Origin: Aristolochia californica
Lineage: Eukaryota > Streptophyta > Magnoliopsida > Piperales > Aristolochiaceae
Length of the DNA: 64,000 nt
NCBI GenBank assembly: GCA_029961685.1
Contig: JARWKL010000009.1
Span: 28,211,208 to 28,275,207 of the forward strand
Direction of reading: 5' to 3'
Part shown: one piece after another, positions 56,768 through 64,000 of the stretch
How the letters are laid out: each line of letters opens with the position of its first letter
How positions within the stretch are numbered: position 1 is the stretch's first letter
Notes under the pieces: model-generated
Databases searched by the model: none
What the model was told of the DNA's origin: nothing
What the model saw: only the letters and a program-made list of their open reading frames with translations
Translations under genes and position numbers: made by a program

Positions 56768-57589
56768 CAATACCCGAACTAATAATTTATAATATATATA
56801 AGGTAAAATACCCGATCAAATTTTAGTTAGAAAGTTTTTTTGGTTTAAAGGGTGTTTTTGGTTTGAGAAAATAGGGTTGAATTTTATCCACTTTAATCTC
56901 GCCACATCAACATAGGTATTGCATGCATTCTTCGTAGTATAATAAATCTTTGTTAGTAATTTTCTATCTTTATGTTATTAATAAAAAACTTTTGAATGAA
57001 ATGAGTTTGCCTATTCAAGATCTTGGAATGTATATTTCAAATTTTGTGCAATATTTGGGATGGGAAATGTTCCAAACAAAATACACAAGTGCTAGATATA
57101 TTAGTACAACTTCATGTTGGACAATTTTAGACTCAAACAACTACTATTGTTAGTCTTATGGTTTGAGATAGTTGTTGATGCATTTTTGGATGCATATCCT
57201 TGATTTTTTTGTATTGTACGGTATAATTTGTTGACTAGTACACATCGTAGTTTGGCGACAAAACATGGTGCGTGTATGATAACAAATTATACTAGTATAG
57301 CATGAAGGGTGTAAGGAGATGTTTCTAAAAGTTTGACAAACATTTTATTGTAACCATACAATACGAAATAATACCAAGTCTTGTATATGCAAAGTGGGTC
57401 ACAAATTTAAGTAAATAAAGAAATTGGATGTGATCTAGGAGTTGAGATTTCATTATTATAGAATAAAAGTGTGTATAAAAATGAGTGTTTTTCGGTTTCA
57501 AAGGAATATGAGAAGACAAAATGTTCACAAATCACAATGTGGTGAGTCGATATGCATGTAATCAAGCAATAATCAGAAATTGGTGTCTC
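56614..57589. other. AT-rich stretch between hAT copy 1 and the CACTA remnant
   Basis: Contains an (AT)n tract at 56734-56762 and a local duplication of CTAATAATTTATAATATATA with AAGGTAMAATACCCGA (56721-56815). No gene recognised; it may include the decayed 5' part of the CACTA element. Confidence 0.5.
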
Positions 57590-59060
57590 ATAGTCTTATG
57601 TTATTTCCCACTCAAACCATGACTTCAACAGTTGTTTACATTAAAAGAAACGATTAATAACATGAGGTGGCATGCTAAGATATGTGTAGATAAAACAAAT
57701 ATATTATGACATCCTATAGATTTTGAACTCTACGTGAATTTGATTAATAGTACACGTGGTTTGTTACGGACTCATATAATGTACCTATGAGCCTCAACAA
57801 CGATCACTTTAACCCTTTCAACAATATGAGTACCTCTTATTGCGTATGGCTGATGGTGTTGACGCTGTTTAATTTGCCCCTCACATAAGTGTACGAAATA
57901 TACTTATTTTATGATGAGTTCACTAATTCTTGGGCGAAAGTCATCGAGTAACGATATCGATGTTTATTTATGCCCGTTAGTAGATGAGTTGGAGTTATGG
58001 GAGGAAGAAGTACAAACAATTGATGCAACTATAAGAAAAATTTTATGATAGATGTTGCACTTCTTTTGACCATAAATGATTTTCTGACTTATGCTTCACT
58101 CTCAAGTTGGAGTAGTAAAAGAAAATTGGCATGTCTAATATGTATGAGCTAAACAAATTTTATGTAGTTAAAACATGAAAAAATAATATTAAATTAATCA
58201 TTGTCGCCTCCTACATAGAGACTATAGGTGGCAAAAAGATATAAATTTTGATGAAAAACAAGAATATCGAACCCCTCTTTCAGTTATTAGGTAGTGACAT
58301 CCAGAGTTAATTACAACAGCTCTCCTATATGGCATATGGCATAACTCAATTCAAAGGAGAGTGAAAACAATCACATATTGAGTTAAAGTAGAAGAAGAAC
58401 ATAATATTTTTTGGCTAAGTTATTTGTCGAAGTTGAGATTAAGACATAATTATGATGTTATGGAGAAAAAACATCTGTAACGATGTTGTATGCACAATGT
58501 TGAACCTACCTGGTAAACCCAGAGACTCCATAAAAAACTAAGCTAACTTGGAAGAGATGGGGATAAAAAAGGATTTGTACTTGATAAGAGATGGCGATTC
58601 AATTTACATGTCTCTTGTATCATACACAATGTCAAAACAAGAGAAAAAAATAGTTTTGTGCTTGACTTTGCAATATTGAGTTCTGGATGGGTATGTTTTA
58701 AATATATCAAGGTATGCCAATGTGGATGCTCAATTATATTGGGTTTATAGAGGCATGTTTGCCACATAATGATGTAACACTTACTTGTGATGGTATTGTG
58801 TGATTATGTATCCAATAACTTATCTACTTAAATTTGAGATTGGGTAGTTTTTCAAAGAGTTATGCTAAAAAACTCCAAAGCTTGATGTGGTACAAAAGTT
58901 ACAAAGAATCATCATATTAATTTTATGTAAGTTGAAAATATTCTTCCCACCATCATCTTTTAATGTAATGGTCCATGTGGTAGTTCGTCTACCACATGAA
59001 GTATTACTTTGTGGTCTTTTGTGATATCATAATATATGCCCAATTGAGAGGTGAATCATC
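57590..59060 (+). pseudogene. CACTA (En/Spm) Tnp2 transposase remnant
   Basis: The transposase of CACTA elements, heavily decayed across three frames but recognisable in order: MRWHAKICVD (57663), PFNNMSTSYCVWLM-like (57815), SSNDIDVYLCPLVDELELWEE (57945-58005), LLLTINDFLTYASLSSWSSKRKLACLIC (58060-58140), DYRWQKDINFDEKQEYRTPL (58220), LRLRHNYDVMEKKH (58435), then FFKEL, LQRIIILILCKLKIFFPPSSFNVMVHVVVRLPHEV (58850-59010) and a closing CPIER. Many stops; not functional. Confidence 0.85.
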
Positions 59061-59639
59061 ATGAACTTTATACATATAAACATTTCATGTGGTATTTTAG
59101 TTTTTGGACTAATTTATGATGGATATATCGATTACTTCAAAGAGAATACATCAGTTTTTGCACACACTGCACACAAGTTAAGTGGAAGGAACAAATTAGT
59201 TATTGACCAAATTTTATATAGTGGGTTATACTGAATAAACATGCTAAGATCGAAGAATACCTCTTGTAAGTATTTTTTGATTTACGCATGTTAATTTAAT
59301 TAGAGATTGAGAGTTTCAATAACTTACCATTTATGTTAAATAGAGGACGCAATTTTTTTTTTTTTTTTTGCGAAGCAAGGAAACAACCAATCTTACGAAC
59401 GACATGAAGATGATTTTTACGATTGGTTCATTTAGAAGGTTAAATTGGTTGATAGGAGTATGAAAGTCACATTGATGTTATTTTATATTATATAGATTAA
59501 AACTTTAGTTGATTATAACTAACTAGACATACATTGTCGCACATATTGTCTTGGTATTGCCCCTATATTGTGCAATTACTATTCAAGGTGCATTATAAAT
59601 GGCATGCAAATCTACTTCCAACAACTCTAGATAATTCAT

Positions 59640-59930
59640 ATGACGCAAAACAATAGAATCATTGATAAGGAGTACTATAAAGATAATTACATCTATTATT
59701 ATGGGGTGGGAAGGGTATAATTGAACTACTATATTTGGGAAATATTTTTTCTTGTGTGTATAAGTGTAAGTGGTTCAATATAAGTAATAAAAAACAGGGT
59801 ATTAGGATTGATGAGCGGTTTAAGAGTGTCAATACCTCACACACATGGTGCAATAACGATCCATTTACTCCCACATTTCAAGCGGCATATGTTTTTTACA
59901 TAAACAATCCTAAAAATAGTGTTTAGTGGC
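59640..59930 (+). pseudogene. CACTA transposase C-terminal (DUF4216) remnant
   Basis: FSCVYKCKWFNISNKKQGIRI, then SVNTSHTWCNNDPFTPTFQAAYVFYINNPKNS follows the DUF4216 domain that lies at the carboxyl end of many plant CACTA transposases. It is 0.6 kb downstream of the Tnp2 part on the same strand, as expected for one element. Confidence 0.78.
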
Positions 59931-60732
59931 ATGTAGTGCAACATGTGGTTATGAGAAACGTATTTAATGTTTCAGAGCAATAGATAGCCACTATTGACAA
60001 AACAAATGTCTTGCAATAGAAGTTATCAAATGACAACATTCATGTTATCTAAGGGGTTAATGATGTTGGGCTATTGGCTTGGTCGAATGTTATTTCTGAA
60101 TGTATATGTATTGCAATTTGAAGGGTAGAGAATGAAGACAAGGAAAAAATGTCAAAAAGTAAAGGAAAAATATGAAGAAGAAGAAGAAGAAGAAGAGGAA
60201 GAAAAAAGAGGTAGAGGATAAAAAAGTAAAATAAAACAAGGATAGAGAAGATGAGTTCGAACTGTATGAAATTTTTTAGTAGCTCTTATGTTTCATTATG
60301 TTATTGTACAATCGTTTGAATAATATTCATCATTATAAATTAGTTCGTGTCATTATCTATTTACGAGTGCGACGACTGATATCATAAATAATTGTAAAAA
60401 TAATTTGATATCATACCTCCACATGGACCACATATATCTCCTATGATGACATGCATCACTCAAGGAGAGTCCTTTGTCAGTTGACACCAAGTAGATGCAC
60501 AATGACAAGTTACCTCAAAGATGAAGATTATGTTTTAGACATTGAGGGTGTGTATTACACTTTTGTCTATATGGTTTAATAAAATTATATTTCACTTATT
60601 AATTTATTTACGTATATTGCGGGGGTATTAATTCTTTTTGCATATATATATATATATATTTCTTCCTCTAGTCCCTCACTTTTAGCAAAGGAACAACCCG
60701 ACCAAAGGCTCCAGGGTAGACAAAGTTATGAA
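59931..60732 (+). other. Probable CACTA 3' region, no gene recognised
   Basis: Follows the DUF4216 remnant. Holds a GAAGAA-rich patch (60173-60205) and an AT microsatellite (60644-60658). No open frame of interest. Confidence 0.4.
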
Positions 60733-63031
60733 TAGGGGTGGCTTCGAACCGAGCCGGCTCACTAGCGGCTAGTATTCGGCTTGGTTCCGGCTTGGTTTGA
60801 CTCGTTATATATCGAGCTTGAGCTGAACTCGAACTCAAAAATGGGTTCATTTAAGTTAACGAGCTGAGCTCGAGCAGAGCCAGATTCGGCTCTCGAGCCG
60901 ACTTGTTAATTTAACGAGCGGCGGGATGGGGCAAATTTTCGCGAGTCTCGCACTCTCTCTCCTAAAAAAAAATTATGTTTCTCTCCCGTCATTGTTCTCT
61001 TCGTCTCCTCCTTCCCTTCTCTCTTCTTCCTCCGAAATTCCCTCTCTCGGCCTCCATCTCCCTTCTCGCTCTCGCCGTCGGTGCCCCTTCCGCCACCGCC
61101 GCACCTAATCCTTCCCCCCGCTCATCGCCTTCTCTACCTCTCATCGTCGTCGTCGTCGACTCCCGTAGCATCGCCCTCGCCTCATCGTACCCCAACTAGA
61201 GCGGCTGCTCTGGACCCTCTCCCGTTGTCGTCACCCCCTTACCACCGCATGTTGCCGCCGTCAAATTAGTCGGCCACCGCTCTCGCCGGAACGACACAGA
61301 ACACCCGGATACCTAAAGTTAGGATACCTAAGTTGAGGGGGGGATATTATTTTCCCCCCTCGACGCTCCGTCCCGTATAGCGTGCGAACTCACACGTGCA
61401 GTTCACACATGCGAGTTTCTCACGTGTGATTTTTATAAAAAAAAAAAAAAAAACTTGCAAATCCTATTCTCAGCCTGTTTTTCCTCCGGATGATGCAATA
61501 ATACATAAAAATATGGTGTGTTAAAGTTATCATTTGAGCAAATTTTCCTGTTTATTTTTTTATTTTTTATAATTAATCATGTATATAGTTAATTGGCTCA
61601 CGTAATTATTGTATTAATGTATAATAAACTGCAATCATTAAAGAATATAATATCTAATTTAATTAATTAATATATTAATTTATTTTAATTATACATTAAA
61701 TTAATTACTTGTGTTGTAATCATGTTTGTTTTACTTAATTTTGGGTTTAAATATTATGTTTTAATTAAGTATACTATTATAAGTTACTCATTTTCTTGTT
61801 TTTTATATTTTTCTTATTTTGGGGCACTAACACTGGAAACTGTTTTCCAATGTATATAAACTCGTCCACACTAAGACCAAGTTTGAAATTGAATTTCATG
61901 TAGAGGAATTAAATGGATTTGAAGCAGGAGATGAAAATGAACTTCAAATTTTAAGTTTGTTGACTAACCCCCCTTATAATTCTCATATCCATAGTAGCTT
62001 CAGAGTCATTATTTAGTGTTGGTGGTAGAGTAATAGACTCATATCGTTCTTCTTTGGTACCAAATACATTTCAAACTTTGATTTGTCGTAGTGATTGGGT
62101 TCAGACTCTTCACAGTATAAAGAAAAATCAAAAGGTGAATTTCTTTGATTAATTATTTATTACGATATTTTTTAGTTTTATTTATTAAAATTTTGTTTGA
62201 TTACAGCCTGATAAAAAGAGTGCAGAGATAATGCTACCAGTTACATGATTTTTCATGTTTTTCTCATCATGGTAATTTTAATATTTTTAACGACATTAAG
62301 TAACTAGTAGTGGAAGAGTATTTTTTTATCTGACAATAACTAATTTTATTTTTTTGTTTTTATCATAGGTGGAGATTTTGGTCAAGCAAGGACGTATATT
62401 ATTTTCTAGCATGAAAAGAAATAACTATAGTTTGTAAATTTATAATGGATTTATAGTTTTTATTTGGGTGATTGTAAAAATATAGTGATATTTCATTTAA
62501 TTTTGTTGTGTTTGATTATTGTATGGAATTTATTTATAATATTATGCAGTGTATGGAGTGTTTAGACTATTTTATGGAGTGTATAAACAATTTCTTGGAG
62601 TGTTTATGAAATGTATAAATAATTTTATGGAGTATTTATGCAGGTATTATGTATGTTGATTATGCCCAATTTTAAATAGAGGTCATGTCAAATTTTATAC
62701 AGGTATTATATATATAGATTATGCTTAATTTTAAGTAGAGGTTATGCCCAATCTTATACATGTATTATATATATAGGTTATGGCCAATTTTATGTAGAGG
62801 TCATGCCCAATTTTATGTAAAATGTATGCATAATTTTATATATATTTTATTTGATATATATTTTTTGAAAAGTTTTAAATGTATGTTGAGGCTCGAGTTT
62901 GGCTCAAAGCTCGGCTCGAATTCGGTGGGCTCGAGATGAGGCTCAGCTCGAAGCTCGATTCGAAATATTTAAATCAAACTCGACTCAAATATAGGCAGGT
63001 TCGGGCTCAGCTCGATTCGATACCACCCCTA
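60733..63031 (+). mobile_element. hAT-type transposon, copy 2, with dimerisation-domain exon
   Basis: 2299 bp. Left end TAGGGGTGGCTTCGAA; right end in complement TAGGGGTGGTATCGAA. Flanked by an 8-bp duplication with one mismatch: GTTATGAA (60725-60732) and GTCATGAA (63032-63039). It shares with copy 1 the CTCGAGC-rich ends, a C-rich 5' patch and a right subterminal block (CCCAATTTTATGTAGAGGTC, then AAAATGTATGCATAATTTTA). It keeps the last coding part of a hAT transposase (61991-62133) but lacks the catalytic region, so it is a deletion derivative. Confidence 0.9.
61991..62133 (+). pseudogene. hAT transposase C-terminal dimerisation domain fragment
   Basis: Open for 47 codons: IVASESLFSVGGRVIDSYRS, then LVPNTFQTLICRSDWVQ. 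This matches the family motif ASESxFSxGGRVxxxxRSSLxPxxVxxLIC of the hAT dimerisation region (Dimer_Tnp_hAT). A donor-like AAAG|GTGAAT follows. The sequence before it (about 61870-61975) may be a decayed earlier part of the transposase. Confidence 0.88.
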
Positions 63032-63039
63032 GTCATGAA

Positions 63040-63849
63040 GATGTTTGGAGGGAAGATCCATGTGGAGAATTGAACTTCCCAATTGACAGCTATAAAGACT
63101 TATGGTACCATCTTAATTCATTGGGTGGGGCATTTGTTAATGAACCATTTGCTAGTACAACTTTGAAGTTCAAGGCCCACATGATTGAACAATCGGCACA
63201 TGGGTATCCTCACATTGAGGTAAATATAAAGTATTTATCATTTGTTATTTTTTACACGTATTTTAAAATTGTTATGATTTTTTTTATCATTATGTTCTAG
63301 GTTTATTTTGCAAAGAAAAATTTTGATGCATATTTACTGAAAATGTTGAGAATGTTAGTAAACAAGCGGTTTGATATACAACGGGGCAGAAGTAATTCGT
63401 ACGAATATGTGAGGTATATCAGTTCAAAATTTCAATTATATTTTGTAAATTTAGATTATCATTTTAAACTATTCTTATATGTTAAAAATTTATATGCCAC
63501 CTTTCTAAGACACCATGAGGATCTCTTCCTACGTGTACATCACAGCTAGAGGCCAAGTAGGGCCATACTCAAGAGGAGGTGTAGTCTCTTAAAGATGGTT
63601 GAAAGGATTATATTTATTAGTTACATGGTATAAAGTCTAAGTATGATGAAATCCCATTAGTCATTCTTTTAGTTGCTCCATTGGTGCCCCTCTTGATTGA
63701 TGTGTTCTTATATATTATATAGTTAATATACTAGACATTTTGTATGTAATTTTCACTTATTATTCATAAATAAAGAAATTTTGTTTTAGTGTATTATATT
63801 TTTATCATATACAATTTTAATAAAAAAATTAACTTTTAAAATATGTACA
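63040..63849 (+). other. Unrecognised exon-like frames right of hAT copy 2
   Basis: 63043-63222 is open (EDPCGELNFPIDSYKDLWYH, then GGAFVNEPFASTTLKFKAHM) and ends AG-free at GAG|GTAAAT, a splice-donor context; 63301-63417 (VYFAKKNFDAYLLKMLRMLV) starts after a TTCTAG acceptor and ends at GAG|GTATAT. The layout looks like two exons of one gene, perhaps a CACTA accessory protein. I do not recognise the family. Confidence 0.4.
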
Positions 63850-64000
63850 TTCTGCTAGCAAAAATTCCTTTGCCAGGAGGTGCATTTGTTTCTTAAAATA
63901 TTATATTTTTTTATTGGGGATAACTGAGTTTTTGTTGCTAAAAGTAATAACTTTTGCTAGCAAAAATATGATTTCGTTAGCAGAGAATTTTATTTTCACT
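63850..64000. repeat. CACTA-like subterminal repeats at window edge
   Basis: Repeated GCTAGCAAAA-type words on both strands: CTGCTAGCAAAAATT (about 63851), TTTTGTTGCTAAAAG (63931), TTTTGCTAGCAAAAAT (63953) and CGTTAGCAGAG (63974). Such short direct and inverted words are usual near CACTA element ends. The window stops before any terminal CACTA motif can be confirmed. Confidence 0.55.

Noticed and set aside
60926..61269. Pro/Ser/Arg-rich frames on both strands
   Set aside because: C-rich low-complexity patch inside hAT copy 2, also present in diverged form in copy 1; no conserved reading frame between them.
1..64000. tRNA or rRNA genes, CRISPR-like arrays, organelle DNA inserts
   Set aside because: None seen. 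The only polymerase III-type boxes belong to the SINE, and the regular repeats are short tandem repeats without array structure.

Overview
The window is nuclear DNA from a flowering plant. The evidence is spliced genes with plant-type orthologues, Ty1/Copia elements primed by initiator-Met tRNA, a plant L1-type LINE with a C-terminal RNase H, and hAT, CACTA and PIF/Harbinger DNA transposons. I see no centromeric satellite, rRNA cluster, CRISPR or bacterial operon. The species cannot be fixed from the sequence; long introns packed with nested transposons suggest a medium to large genome.

Only two ordinary genes are convincing, and they converge on each other. (1) On the plus strand, 11564-35516, a Gfo/Idh/MocA-type NAD(P)-binding oxidoreductase of 12 coding exons and 361 residues. 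One exon is only 18 nt and carries the EKP catalytic-lysine motif; one intron is 19.8 kb. (2) On the minus strand, 36639-52651, a TBCC-domain protein (TBCCD1 type) of 9 coding exons and 564 residues with a 9.6 kb intron loaded with LTR elements. In both genes the exons join in frame with GT/AG borders, so the insertions have been tolerated.

Layout. 1-3.5 kb: a Copia element (A) inserted in an older Copia (D). 3.5-6.1 kb: degenerate sequence with a perfect hairpin and a 55-bp tandem repeat. 6119-10176: a complete-ended PIF/Harbinger element with TAA target duplications and both its genes, now dead. 10.2-35.5 kb: the oxidoreductase gene. Its giant intron holds Copia C (15436-33280, ACATT duplication), which was itself hit by a nearly full-length LINE (16992-23707, 19-bp duplication) and by a scrambled, partly inverted Copia B complex (23979-30097). 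Beside it lies a head-to-head TRIM pair forming a long palindrome (33337-34018). 36.6-52.7 kb: the TBCC gene, with a SINE (38126-38227), a solo LTR (40272-40947), Copia E (41496-48271), a second solo LTR nested in E (45543-47146), and a tandemly duplicated RNase H fragment (48560-49850). 52.7-64 kb: no convincing host gene; two members of one hAT family (54829-56605 and 60733-63031) and a decayed CACTA transposon (about 57.6-60.6 kb, with CACTA-like subterminal repeats at the right edge).

The most unusual structures are the rearranged Copia B complex (shared LTR, inversion junction, 0.5-kb direct terminal repeats longer than the LTR, filler repeat at its edge), the TRIM palindrome inside a transcribed intron, the microexon carrying a catalytic motif, and the hAT family defined here by two copies with matching 8-bp target duplications. 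All coordinates were read by eye; no alignment or database search was run.
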